Shown here: positions 1 through 14,000 of the stretch, one piece after another
Layout of the letters: each line of letters begins with the position of its first letter
Position numbering within the stretch: position 1 is the stretch's first letter
Source of the DNA: Paragonimus westermani
Taxonomy: Eukaryota; Platyhelminthes; Trematoda; Plagiorchiida; Troglotrematidae
NCBI GenBank assembly: GCA_008508345.1
Contig: QNGE01000972.1
Location: 11,806 to 75,805 of the forward strand
Direction: 5' to 3'
DNA length: 64,000 bases
Translations under genes and position numbers: made by a program
Notes under the pieces: model-generated
Told to the model about the DNA's origin: nothing
Seen by the model: the letters and a program-made list of their open reading frames with translations, nothing else
Databases searched by the model: none

Positions 1-1576
1 ATGAGAGGATTGAATATTGAGTTGAAAAGCGTTAATTGAAAGTAGACTGGGAGAAGCAGATGTGAGTACACACGAGGTTCGCACAGTTGTTCTGACTGAG
101 GTTAGTGGTGAGTGATGGTGGAACTTTGAACGGATTTGGTCAGTCATGTTTCTTCTATATTCTCACAGAATTAACTAAACTTCGGTTGTGTGGGGAGCTG
201 TTTTTATTCTTCCAGGATCTTCACAATCAAACTGAATATAGATGGGTGCACAGTTTATGTATCAAAATCAAAACCTATCAGCTCTTCGGAGTGCACACTC
301 TAGATTGAGCCGATCCCAGATTGGTTGGGGATGATAATGCTTGTTGGAGAGTGCCGTGGATGTTACCCTGAGGTAGTTTTTAGTGTTTACTTTGTGATTG
401 ATCACGTGTGGTGAGTGGTTCGAGCGATCTGTTTCTGCACACGTACAGACGGATGGTATTCTGCAATCAGCAGCGTCGTGTGTGGATAATAATCATCCTC
501 TGGTCGACCTGAAGCCTGATTGCTGGATCTTACATCTGATTCAGAGGCATCATCTGGTCTAGCTGATGGTTGGCTGTGCTCGAAATGGGCTTCCGGGAAC
601 AACACAAAGCAATTTTGGCAGGTGTTCATATATAAGCTTTTGACGGATGCCTTATAACACTAAAAGTTTTCAGCTTGAAGAGAAGGGATGAGAAAGCTGA
701 GGAGTAAAGACGGGGAGCACAAGACTGTGCTTTCTTCAATGCATGGAAACAGCAATGGATGTGTTAAGCAGTATAGTACAGGATGAGGAATTCCGTCTGA
801 TATGGGAATTCTCTGACCGATAATCTTAGTGCTATCCTCGGTTCTGCTAGACTTTAGAATGTGAGACGGACTTGCTCTTAAGATGACACTGCAATCTTTC
901 TACTAGATCGTTCATAGCTAGATTATGAGGGATGGTATGAACAATCTACATGAATCCGTCCAGAAACGAACTTGGTAGTAGAATGTCGATTCGGGAGTAA
1001 GTCTCATCAGGTGCTATTTTCAATCGCGATTCTTCGTGCGGGTTCTCAAATTGGACAGATAAATAAAGTTAGCTTTTTACACGTTTGACCGGAAGGGTGT
1101 TTACTTTCTGTGGAATTGTATTAACATAAATGTGCAGTTTCCGGTATCGCATTCGAACTGTTAGTCGTCAAAACTTCACTCTCCCATCGTTACTACTAAG
1201 CTCATTTCGCTGCTGACAACCTTTTGCCTTTAGGACTTCCTGCCCATCTTTCAACCCAGATGTGTCCTAATGAGGGGCTTATCCGTGTACTTTTACACAT
1301 ACCCAACCGAAAGTACCGCCCAAATCATTGGGCTAATAGGTTTCATAATTAGCTTGAGATGACTTCAAGATGGGCGGCTAAAATTACCTGATCATTAGCT
1401 ACACGAACCGTCGTCATTGGAAACACACACTGAAGCAAGCTTTCAATTCCTATTCGATGCTCTGTATAAAAATTTACGTAAAACTAACACTGCCAACTGC
1501 TTCGTTCATTTGTATCACAAATTCAACACCATACTGACGCTGTTCTTGCACCGGATTACCTCTGTTTGCATAAGTC
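1..1576. other. Sequence upstream of the guanylate cyclase start codon
   Basis: No coding exon is recognised here. Short open frames on both strands show no family resemblance. The region should contain the promoter and 5' untranslated part of the cyclase gene. I cannot place a transcription start, and flatworm genes may also receive a trans-spliced leader, which the genome sequence alone would not show. Confidence 0.5.
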
Positions 1577-2065
1577 ATGTATGGATTGCTAATAGAAGGG
1601 TTACAAAATTACTTTTTGGAAAGACATTCCATTGAACTGTGGGAAAAGGTGCTCACCACGTCCGCTTGTCAGATTAAACAGTTCGAAATGCGTCGGGTCT
1701 ACGATGAAGGTCTTTTGCCTAAGTTGTACGCAGCTGCCAGCCGTGTGCTGGACATCCCAGAAGAAGACATCAAGCACGAGACGGGTCGCTTGTTTGTGGC
1801 CTTTGTAGCAGGCAAAGGTTATCAGAACCTACTTAGTGTTCTCGGACGTGAATTGAGAGATTTTCTCAATGGTTTGGACAATTTACATGAGTTTTTACGT
1901 GACACATTTCCGAAAATTAGGCCGCCATCCTTTTTCTGTGTCAACGAGAGCGGGAGTGGCATAACAATCGAGTACCGATCACAACGTCAAGGGTTTGTGC
2001 CTTTTTTTATCGGATGGATGGAGGAAATGTCTAAAGTGATCTACAATACAGAAATGAAAATAACG
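1577..2065 (+). CDS. Guanylate cyclase exon 1: HNOB haem-sensor domain
   Basis: This exon encodes residues 1-163. It starts with MYG, the start typical of beta-type subunits, so ATG 1577 is the likely initiator. It contains a proximal haem ligand candidate in NLHEF (His104), the Pro-rich FPKIRPPSF segment, and YRSQR (133-137), the haem-propionate binding motif. The exon ends in phase 0 at a GTGAGC donor. The frame runs 44 codons past the donor into the intron; those codons have no similarity to the family and are not part of the protein. Confidence 0.93.
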
Positions 2066-5000
2066 GTGAGCTCACTTCGCAGTATCAAAGCGTTGAGGAG
2101 TTTGCACAAGAACGCAGTCTATATTTTTGATTTAAACATACACTCACTAACGAAGAATCGGAGAATGAAAGTAGTTCTATATGCTTTTGATGGCTAATGA
2201 CGAAACTTGTAAAGCATTTCGTAGGTAGGCTTGTTACTGAACTTGTTGATTAGCCATGAAAAGTTGTCAGAGACACCCACACTGCAAAAGTTTGTTAAAA
2301 ACGAACTGTCCAATAATTCATATATTATTCCACTTTGCCACAATCTTATCGATTGCTGCAGCATTTTGTGGCAATCCGTTCTCAGAAAGATTGTTCCCAT
2401 TTCTTCCGCGTGCGATTTCCTTTCAACTTATTGACCATAGAGTATTTGTTCAATCGGTTATTTGATTGGATGATATAAATTGTAAGTTGGCATTCAACTG
2501 GCAATATTACTTTCTTAACGTACACAGTGAAGCCTGAAATTTTATCATTTTACTACCTCATGGAAAGAGCTGAAACCAACAGTTGTTACAAGTTTATTCT
2601 CTGTTGTGATGAGTGGGAATTTCGCGAAAATAATCGCCAGCTCCGTCTTGAGGCACCTAAACAATCAGGTGCATAAGTAGAATTTCTGAATGTCAGGAAA
2701 TGAGAACCGCCAAACGGACCGGCAAATAGTCACATTTCATGAGACGTTCAATTGACTACCCTATGCTATTTCAGGGAAAAGGATGAAACACATACTTGCA
2801 CTTAAACTTTCCAGGTTATACACCACGCATAACGAAAAATTCGAGTGAACCGAAACAGCGCTGAAACATATCCACATGAATCAACGTGACTCTTTTCCTT
2901 CGCTATCTGTGTCAACATCCCTGTTGTGTGAATTGATTCCTACTTAACTACCCACCGACTGCAACGTGTCTCAGCGAGTTAGCGTATGCCCGTGTTCGAT
3001 TGTCAGTGGGCAGGATTATTAGGCAGTCTACTGATCGTTTTCCTACGCTTATAGACCGGACCAGCTTTAACCGCTGCAAAGTAGCCTTTTAAAGATCACT
3101 GATCTTTTCTGTTACTGTCTTGGGAAATTTATTTACCAGAGCTAGGTTGTAAGCTAAGCCATACAAAGCATCCGGTTTGGATTCACTGTTCTTGGTAGTT
3201 GAACCGATTGTGGAGCATAGCCCAAACGGAGGAAAATTCCAGAACGGCACTGAACCGCGCACAACACAGGAGAGATTATTCGTCCACGAGGTGCGCTAAA
3301 GGTTGACTTACTGCGTAGTCCCAATGCCTTTGTAGCACCAATGTGCGCTAATAAGTTGACTCAATGTTAGCCTTTCCCAGCCCGTACCGCATTCTAAGCC
3401 ACTCATGTGGACGGGATTGTGTTACCCAACCTGGTGACGATACGCCTCCAGGCTATTCAGCCAAATCTAAGAGCAACCCGAAACCAAAAGCATCAACATC
3501 CCGAACACTGAAGACACTCACCCACTGCCAGTGTGAATTCGTCCTGAAAGTAGTTGTTCAACTTAAAGATTTCCATTTGTACTCGCCGTCCATTACAGAG
3601 CAGTCACTTTGAAATAATAATCCTATTTAACGGTTGCCAGTACTTGCAAATATCCTTGCAATAATTCCCCTTAGATCAAACCATCAGTGATCCAGTGTAA
3701 TCCAGAATGACTAACTGGCTCCTTCCATTTGACCAGGCGGCAGATCGTGTGTTGCCTGACCTGCTCGTTGTGTGACTAGTCATGCAAACATTCAGTCGCT
3801 CGCCACCAATCAAAGACACGAGAAGTCTTCGATACAGATTCTTTTGACGAAACCCTGACTCATCATCCCACCTTTCGCCTTCCATGAGATTGCCAAGTGT
3901 TGCTCTACTGCGGTCTAGGTGCTTCATCGGTGTTACCGTACTGAGTACAGTGAAATGAAGATAGACTGAATGCTTAGTGTCTTATAAGTGTCACTTAATT
4001 GTTAGGTAATTAACAATGAATCTCGATATCAGCAAATTGGTGCACTCACTCTGGGAGAGTGGAGGCTCGACCACTCTACAGATGAAATGGTTGTGAGTTG
4101 TGAGCGGGAACAGTGTCCGAAGAGGACACTGGGTGCCTACAACCACTTTTGTCCAGTGGTGTTTAGGTAGTCAAAAAACAGGGCTATAGTGCATTCTACT
4201 TAAAATTCCCGTGACAAACACGATTCGGGTAAATAACGCAACTGAACAATTGCCCAGAATAGGCCAAAGTTCAGCCTGACTGGTACGGTCAACCCATCAT
4301 TCCTAATACACTGGCACTGTGATGTCTACGCATTCCAGGTTCAGGCAGATCAGGTTAGTTCTGGCTTCTGATGCTCTTTCAACTCTGTTTTTCGGTGATG
4401 ATAACCAAACGCAATGAAATTCCACGAACGCTTAACATACGGCTTACCAGAGAGAGCGAACGTTTGGTAAACCATCAAGTGTCGACAAGGCGTATGTTCT
4501 AAGTTTACAAGTCTAAGGAGAGAAGGTATTTTCTAACGTTCCGCCCAAATAACTGATCTAAACTAACCATTGGCAAAGGAGAGGTGTGTTTTGTTCACTC
4601 TCGTTCCTATTTCAGATTGGATTGGCAACGTCATGCCACTCTTAAATTCACTGGGACGAAGTTTAATTGGTGAAAGTGTTCGAACCAGATGCCACATAGT
4701 TGTGTCCACTTCAGCAGAAGGATGGCAGTATTTGGGCAGCGAAGTAACGTGTGTCACGGCTATAGGTGCGATCACCTCAGCCGGAGAGATGAATAGGAAT
4801 TTACCCCACTTTTTTGTGGAAGAAGACACCACGCATGAGGGGCAACTGGTTAATCACATGCGATATGGTTCACCCAGATCTAAGCGTCTAAGACTGCAAC
4901 CGAGGGTCAACAGACCGGTTGTAAGCTGGACTAGTCATTTTTCAGCGCACGATGGTCTAACAGTGTCGAATTGTCTGGATGTTTAGACCATCCCATCAAG

Positions 5001-8000
5001 AGATCACTAACAACAACTTTCCATGTTTTCTGCTTGTCATGTTATTCACTTGGAACAGTGCTTTAGCCCTAGTGCTAGAGCAGACGATATATAGTGAAGC
5101 AGTTAAATGCTTCACATTGTAATATAGAGTATGAAGATCGTCAATTTTCAATTATTTGGTAACCTCCGTTAACATACGGTCCAACGCAGCGAGGTTTCGT
5201 AACCTAAGAGAAAATGTTATACATCAGAGGATCGGAAATATTCCACCATGCGTTTTTCTGTATTCAGCCTATTAGCCGATGTATAAAAATGGCCGCCACA
5301 TAATTATAATGATAGTTTACGAACAATCCACGCTTAGGGACGTTATAGACTGTGGGTATTTTCAGAGGAAGTAAGACCACACCTTTTAAGAAAGTCGTGA
5401 TCAACTAGATTCAGCTATTGCAATCGTATTAACCAACAAGTGCCGCACATGAAATGTGCTACCTCGAACTGATAATCGAGCGTGCATTTTCAACTTTCCA
5501 ACTAATGACGACAGTAGTTTGACACAACCAAGAAATCCGATACAGAGTTTACCCTTTGTCCAGTTCACCAGGAATCGGGGTGAGAATCATTGTGAAATGT
5601 CGACATTTCGTTTGATCTCCCTATCGACCAACGTAAAATGACTACTCTAAACTTATACATAAATATATATATATGCGATGTTACTGACGAAAAGCTGAAC
5701 AGGTTCGAAGGCGATTACGAGTGAAGAGGTAAAGTCTAGGTTAATAGGTTTGGTGAGCACGGAGCTGGTATTCGCTGAATAATCAAGTCACATTAATAGT
5801 CCCCTTGGTTCAGTGCTTGTCAGCATTTTTCTTGGAATCATTAGACGACTGATTTCAGACCATATCGATTTAGCAAAACAACTTTTTCCGGTAACAATCT
5901 TGAACAGCCAGGGCGGAAACCGATTTTCGCACAGTATATATATCGAGCACACTTCGCACGTTCCACCATGTACATAGTGCAGTATAAGGGTTTGTATGGC
6001 GAAGTTCAATGGACACTGCGAATCCAAATGGTCAAAATCAACACAGCCTACTTAGCTATGCTGTTCATCAACACTGGAATCCCCACACCACCCCTTAGAA
6101 CACTGCTACCATTCACTGGTAAATCCTACATCATTTATGAATTCCGGTGCGGGTACCAGACCACTTACCTGGGCACAACGAGGCGGTAGTTATGTAATCG
6201 GGTCAACGACATATGCCAATTTGGATTTGCAAACGCCGATGGGTACTACACTGGCGGATTCAGGTCAGGATGTGGCAATTCGCAATGAACCGGCGTCATC
6301 GATCTCTTGGCACTTGTCGACATGTCAACCTCAATTGAAACTAGACAAAGTCCTCCGGATGTGTTGCGCAACAAAAAATCGAAGACTTCTCCGGTTCTCG
6401 GAGACGATGACGATTAACGAGTAGAACTCACCCAACTGCCTTAGCAACTTACGTGCACTGATGTGTGCGGGTGTGTGCGTTTGTGTTTGTTGATTGTGTT
6501 GTTTGGCTTCACGATCTCCATTGACCTTTCTTGTATAAACTTTCATACTACAGCGTGTACCTGACAAGGTGCAGCGAAGTATGTTCGAGAGACAAACTGT
6601 GCAAAACTTTAGCTGAATTGTCTGTTCATACATATTTAACGATATTTTACAGACAGTAGTTTGATGACGTTGGTTTTCGTCAATAATGATCATATTCCCA
6701 CGTTTCCTAGATTCAGGAACACTTCATGTTCTCATTCGGCTATGAGTTCAAGGTAATGTCTTACGGTTTCAAGCCACTCTACTCAAAAGTTAGTTAAATA
6801 GGAAATCACGTTGTTCTGCATGGTACAACTTCTTGAACCCATTTCACTAATTTTCTGCTTATCTGCCCGTAAATGAGGATTATGTAAAACGTAGTTTATT
6901 CGAAACAGTCCACCTCTTTCCACTGAAATAACCGTAGTTGGGTTAAGCTCCAATTAGAGGTCGTCAGTTGTGAACTCCTTGCCATGGCTGAAATTTGAAC
7001 TCTGATCACGCTTTCATGAGATTTTCATGTTGACTACTGCCCCACTGACATCCCATTATGCAAGACGGACTAATCATATTCAAAAATCCAACTACTTCTG
7101 TTCGTGAAACATCATTTTAATGACCATAACCCCTTATTCCTCTTCGAAAGAGGGTGGCTGGAAAGTCTATCTGAATGCGAAGGGTGCGATCAAATGTGAG
7201 TGATGTTCAACTGAGGAGTAGTTGGGGATTTGGTTTATTTTCAAGTTGACCATCACTCACTTCGAGCGGAGGCTGCTATCAAATGTGAGTGATGGTCACA
7301 TTGTAAATAAACCAAATCCCCGTCTACTCATCAGTTATCTGAAATATCGCCTTGCAGGTTTATGAGATCAATGATCTCGACCTGTCTCGGATGTCCGAAT
7401 CACGGGGTTATCGACTGGAGTTAACAGGACAGTTATTGTGTCTCCTCTCGAGACGATGGGATTTTGGAGAAATTAACTAAAGCTGCTCAAAACTGATTTG
7501 TTCTACAATTTATGTCGATAAATGATCGAATGAGCGTTAAAAAGTTATCAGAGTTTATAAAAGTTGTGGAAGATTGAACAGACCATTGGGTTAACAAATC
7601 TGATGTGTTTTTACTATGTTGAATCATGTTCATTGAGTTGCAAAGAGATTGTGCGAATCGTCCTTTTGACTAAGTGAATGTAACGAGATGTTTGAGAAAC
7701 GTTTCTCTGTGTGTCTTCCCAAAGAACAGTTTTTGAGTGGGCGGGACCTTGATCTTTGGAACTATGTTGACATTCATTCGCTTGTAGATGAGCTGACCTA
7801 TTTTTAGGCGGAAATGTTTCTCAGTTCTCTTCTCGCACCTAGACTCACGGTCACAGTTGGATCGCTACTGGCAACTGGACGAAACAGGTATTATCTCAAA
7901 TACGACAATTGTGAATGGATTTTTGAGCTTTCGTGAAAAAGCGTTGTGTTATCAATTTTACAGTAACATCTTCCTTAAGCCATAATTACGTGAATAGTGC

Positions 8001-11000
8001 ACAACATCACAACGAAGGTTGTTGCTGGGAAGAATATCATTATCATTCGTAAAATATAGATCTGAGTTTAGCGTGCTGTTTTTTACTGCTAACTTCCAAA
8101 TTATCACCATCGATTTGGACTAAGTAATTAGAATTCTATTTGTCAGCCTTTGTAGTTGTGCAGTAGTGTGCTTCAAATAATGAGTAGTCCGTAATAGTCC
8201 CAAAGCTGTAGCTGATATTCCACGGCACAGTGTTGTCTGATTTCGCGAAGTTCATAAACGACGCTTTGTGATACCGTGACTCACAAGAATAATTTATCAA
8301 CATATTGACCTGTTTGTGGATGTGATGGAGAATTCCTAATCAGTAACGATTTTCATATTCTAATGATGCTCTTCCTGCGTGCTCGGGACTTTCTCAGTTA
8401 TTTGTAGAACCAAACAAGATCTTGTCAGATTCATTCCTTGACTACAGCTAACCTTTTGTTCGAACTCCAGTCGCTTGTCCTAACGATGTGATGTCCATAA
8501 TTTTCTTCCTTCTTACTCAATTCTACAGTCTCCTTCCGGTGGTCGTAATATGTAAACGCTGTCGTTGACGCCGACCATTGCTGCTGTAACCGAGTCATAA
8601 CTATCTGTATGTACCACACACAGGTTCTTGGATCGAGGTTGCGCTTTCAATATCTCCCCCAACAAATATCAACCGCGAATTCAGTCACGCACTTACGGTT
8701 GACTCCGCCTTTTATAAGTGTCAGGATACGGTTTTTGAGTTACGTATTCTCTCATGTCTGTATTGGTTCAAGGTAACTGAATCTGGAAGGTGACATGGCG
8801 GTTTTCGCAATGATACCTGTTGATACACTGATGCTCTGTGCTGTTAATTCATGCTATTTCGAATCGTTTCGATTGCTGAGCATTCCTCCCGTGGACATGA
8901 CGAAAATTCAGGATTCAGTTTGGTAGGTTTGTGTGCACATTACTCGCCCGGAATGATCAATGCTTGCTGAAGGGTGTTTTACACGATCGACATTTGAAAT
9001 GTTCTCTTTAGTATTTCATACTCTTTCATTGCCATGAGCCCAACACCCCCTTCTGGGCTCGTCAGCGTTTATTGCGCTAGTTTGATGTTCCAACTTCAGT
9101 GATGATCGCACTATGACATCAAACTATTTTGGTGCAAACAATTTAAGCGGCGCCTAGTGGTTTATCTGAACGGGTGACATCGATGGCTTGGTTATCCATT
9201 GTAAATAAGGGAACAGCTGTTGAGTTTTCTCTGTGGATAGTCAGGCAATCTACCCACATTTTACAAACAAGCTACGGGGTGCGGCGTCTTAGGCGTCGTG
9301 AACCAGTCAAACCCAGTAGGTGGTTAGCTAGAAAGATGTCAGTGCATTCACTTCACTTGCGTGACAATCAAGGTTCATCTATCCGTTTTGTGAAAAGTAT
9401 ACACTGCTAGCAAGCCTTAGCAAGTGTGCAGCTCCAGTGTTGCGGTTCCGTTCGGAAACGACTGCCTGAAATGTTTCCCCGAATGAAGAAAACTGCCATC
9501 AAGTGTAAACCGGGTTAAACTTGCAACAATCGAAACCTTAACTACTCATTTGAACCCTCCGTAACTAATGACCTTTTTCCCAAATGTATACGATAAGTTT
9601 ATGCGTAAGAGTTTACATAGTTGGTGCTTAACTTATAGAAACCTGGCTCTCCCTTATCTAACACAGAAACTGCCACTTTTAATTCCGTTTAAGGGTGCTA
9701 TATGGATTCACTTAGTTACTACAGTTCACACATGATAAGACGATACTGTTTTGCGCTACAGAATTCACGCATACTCACAGTGACCGCAGTCAGCAGAGGA
9801 AAATCGAACTCATTTAGTTTCAAAGGAAGTCCTGAGTTTGAGAGCTGGTCGTCGGGTGAAGTCCATTGGTGATGCGCATTTGAATCCGGACAGGGATTTG
9901 AACTAATGCCATCAAAAATTCAGCAGATCAAAGCCAATGTGTTGATTATTAGATCTTTCGGTCTCTCACGTCAGAATTTGCAGGAAGTTTGTCTGTATTT
10001 CTACCATAAGTCTGATGGAATGTTTCGCTTGTGCGATGCACAGTATGTCCGAAATCAGGAATTCGCGTTGATTTCTTGATTCTTTCTTACAAATTAACTA
10101 CTGCATCCAAAGTCATTTGTACACCCTGTCTTTATTTTCTACTGGTCGCTATGGGAGGTGCGCATAAGAGCGTTTATTCGCCGAGAAATATGTGCAAGGT
10201 GCACTATTAAATATATGCACAGTAAACAACTGCCAGGTTTTGAACTCAATTAGGACCAGTTTTATCTCTGTCAGCATTTTTTATAGGCACGTTGAATAAC
10301 ACATTATCTTCCTTGAAGACCCAGTAGTTAGACTGAAGCGTAACGTGTAGCTTCAGCTGTGAACACCGTCTGCAGTTCAACAAGGATTAGCGGTTGCACT
10401 ATATTACTCACGCTATTACTCGTTAGTCAGACTGGGAGCACCTATTTCGGTAATGAATTAAATGGAGAAAACATGGGAAGACTGTTGGAACTGATCCAAC
10501 AAAATAAAACCCTGTCAGTTAGCACTATCGACAATCGATCGACAGTGAAAAGCCAAGTCTCAGCGCGTTGACTTCGTGTATTATTACCGACCCTGGAAAA
10601 TAGAGAGTACAGAGAGACACGTCAAGCTAGCGAGGCACGGAGCGAGTTGTGTTTCTAGCCCCGGGACGTATGTTACAAATTGTGTAGCTTGACTAAAACA
10701 AAAGTAGGTACAAAACCAAAATCATAGAAAATGTACACATGAATGCGACTATCAAAATATCATTTATTATAGTCGCTACAAGACGCACTGAAGTGCAGTT
10801 TGGCATAAATTGTTTTCCGTACACGAACTTGGCGATGCTAACTACTGCAGCCGTGATGTCCTAGAATCAGTGTTATATGCAAGTCAATCTTTTTGTTTGC
10901 TGTGTTGTGCCTGTGTATACCCCATGTGTTGATTTCGCGGATATGCCAGTTTTGCGTTATCCGCGTTCTCGACTCACAGCAGTATCATAAACAACAATGG

Positions 11001-14000
11001 ACCCACAACCCGTAATCTTTCAACTTGCAACACGGGATTTGGTAAATCTTATCTGAATCTCTTCCATGTTTCCGCTATACATCAAGTGACTGATAATCAT
11101 TTTGTTCAGATTAAGGCTTCTTACGGTAAATTTGAAAACGCAGAGGCTCACGTTTTGTCGTTCTGTTAACCACTTACTGACTAGTTCACTGCCTGACACA
11201 TTATCAAGCGGTTTCGTATCACTTTAGGGCAGTCATCAATCTTATTCTCGATCCAGTTGACACCGTATCGTGGTCCCGATTTTATTTGAACCGGACGGGC
11301 TCACACAAAACTCTCTATTGTTCAGAACCTTTTGTTTGCAAAAAATGGAGTTGTAACATGATGCCTACTTATCTCGAACTCTCTTGGGTAGAACTTGCGG
11401 TTGATTTCACTCGAAGCCTTCCGCACAAATTACAAATTCATTGTACCTCATCAGATGGAAACATCAACTCTGAAAACATCAATTGACAGACTACTGAAAA
11501 GATAGTGAATTTGGAGGAAACACTCATCTGGAAACGTTGGGAGCACGAAGTTTTTATTCGTGTGACCAAAACCTGCTGGAATAAGGTTCTCATCCCAACC
11601 AACAAGGCGCTCCATAGGACTTGTCACCCAGTGGAAAACGTTCTTCTTCTGATCGTGATCGTACGGTTTACAACCTGTCATCTAACCTTCATATCTAGGT
11701 CGGAGTTTACGGTAAAGTGTGGATTGAAACCTTTCACAGTTAGGTTATATACACTGGTTTGTGCCGCCTGACTCGTTTGTGGTGTTCAACATATTACCGA
11801 TTTACTATAAACACGAGGGTCAACTGCTGGTATGGTTTCATGTATCACTTTCCATGTTTATCCCCACGGACATTGAATTGAGCGTATCTGCTTCTGTATG
11901 TGTGCTTTTTTTCTAACTGCCTGCTTGCATGTACGTGCTGTAGAATCTATCTATACGTTGCTTCTGTGTGCTCGGAATTCAAACACTAGCAAGCCCCAAG
12001 GAAGCGCTTTACGTGACGTTTGATTTCTTCCGTTGATCCGTGACAACATCCACATCTCATTTACGAACCGTCCAACAAGTTTCCCTGTGCGATCAATATG
12101 TATACATAAAGTTTGAAGCTCGGGATTTGGCATAATGCTGTTTTCGGGTCAGTAATAAGCATTTCACTCCGAAGCATTCCCTATAAATTAACTTGTTTTA
12201 CCTCCGAGTAAACAGATAGTCGGTGAAATTGATCACGGGAAAACAAAAGGCACCATTCTACGTCTTCATTTTGACAACAAAGCCTTCCAGGCAAAGGCTG
12301 GTGACTTTTTGGTTCCGAATCGCGTTTTCTTTGAAACGTTCCCATTCAACTTGGTCTTCAACCGAGGGCTAAGGCTGATTCATATAGGACAGAGTCTGCG
12401 AAATGCGTTACCCGAACTTTCTGGCAAGCGCCTGAATGATGTATTCAGCATTTCAAGGCCGTTGATCGAATTGAATTGGGACAGTGTGAGTATTTTTTGC
12501 TAGTTTTTACAGCGGTTTTTACCGTGGTAATCACGATTTTGTTTGACCTTCATTTGTTCACGTTTTGCTGTAAATTCGGTCATTTGGATGAACCTTTTCA
12601 TATAGTTATCGATTAGCGGAAAATGAATACCGCTTAAATCTGACTAGTGAGGTCGTGGTTACGTAGGTTTTACACTAGGTTCATTCCAATTGTGCACTCA
12701 TTACAACTCTTCACTAATACGATTTCTTGTCCATCTTTGTGAGTGTGAGGTGATTTTGACGGTCAGTACTCCATCAAAGTTTCGAGTGAATCACAATGAG
12801 CCTTTGATAACAATCAGTTGTGAGTTGAGATCCGGTTGTATGATCACCTACCATGAGAGAATGTGATAACCGTTTACTATTTGCAACTGAAATATTGATG
12901 ACGCAGTCACCGTTCATGGCATTATGACGATGTATGCCAAACGTACTGACTGAATAGTTGGGATAAAGCCTCTGGTTTTTGAAACATGAGCCACTGCTTA
13001 CCAACAACATGTTACGCCAAGAACCCAAGTATGTTTACGGTTTTACACATCAAGAAAGTTCATTATCGGTAGATGCTTACACATGACGTGTAGTTGGTGT
13101 AGACCTGCCATCGAATAATTCGTTAAGGTTGTTTTGTTTATGAGCGAATCGTCACTGTTGGCAACATTATCATTTGCTGATATTTGTCAGAAGCAATGAA
13201 ATCAGCTGTAATAAACCACGGTGATTTAGCAGAAACGAAAACCTTCCACTGTACTAACAGTCGGTACCTTGTGGCTTTTGTTCTGCGCCATAAGCACTTT
13301 GTAATGGGCAAGTGAGTCGTTTATTTCTGATAGGGGATATTGTTTCCACGTATTATGACCAATAACTGTGTGGAGCGGAGATCAATATTTTGCCCCTCTT
13401 CTTATTGCGCGAAAAATTCTATAGTCCGGTATGCAACCGAATGGATAACCAAAAGTAGTTCCCTTTCGGATTCAGCTGCTGAAGGGCGAATCGTATAGCA
13501 ATTTCATGCGGGTGTTTGATTCTTTTGCAGTCGTTTCTGAGATTAACAATTTTTCACCACTAGTGATGTATTCGGTGGCAGAAATAGAGTAACGAATGTC
13601 GATTAATCTGCCCACAAGCACAAAGAATTTATCCGCTTTTCTCTTAGGCGCTTGATAATCAGGCGTCTATGATTGCACGGCATTCGAAACAATGTAACAT
13701 TTTCTGACTGAACGCAGTCTAATGCTTGAGCAGGAAGTTATAGGGTCACTAGTGAATTTGACTTTCCCTGACAAGATCAAGTAACTGTAATGACCGGCAG
13801 TAACTGCTCTGAGATGTGTAGATCACACTCACGTCATTCGGCCTGCAGGAGCTTTTATACGCTAGATCGACATGATCACTCACAAATACCTTTCTGTGTG
13901 AGTTGGTTTAGGTGGTTAGTCAAAGGATTTTCAAGGATTTGTGGTACACCAGATAGGGAGCAGGTCGTTTTCTCGGGCCCATCTCGTGATGAATTAATTG

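Larger units (their letters stand above)
2066..12215 (+). other. Cyclase intron 1
   Basis: This is the largest intron, at 10.15 kb. It contains a fold-back repeat at 7213-7333 inside a longer dispersed repeat (about 6960-7333) and a diverged solo LTR (about 10370-10981). A 138-codon frame at 4570-4986 (+) overlaps an 89-codon frame on the - strand; neither is recognised. An 83-codon - strand frame at 3676-3927 is also unassigned. Nothing else is supported. Confidence 0.6.

Noticed and set aside
2960..3010. tRNA-like A/B boxes (CAGCGAGTTAGCG ... GTTCGATTG)
   Set aside because: Box spacing is too short, and neither box nor any stem fits a tRNA.
3676..3927. 83-codon - strand ORF as a transposon protein
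   Set aside because: The peptide has some flavour of fluke repeat sequence but I could not match any domain or motif order.
4570..4986. 138-codon + strand ORF and its overlapping - strand ORF (4563-4832) as genes
   Set aside because: No family resemblance, no exon borders that stand out, and location inside a large intron. Open frames on both strands of the same DNA suggest chance or an unidentified old repeat.
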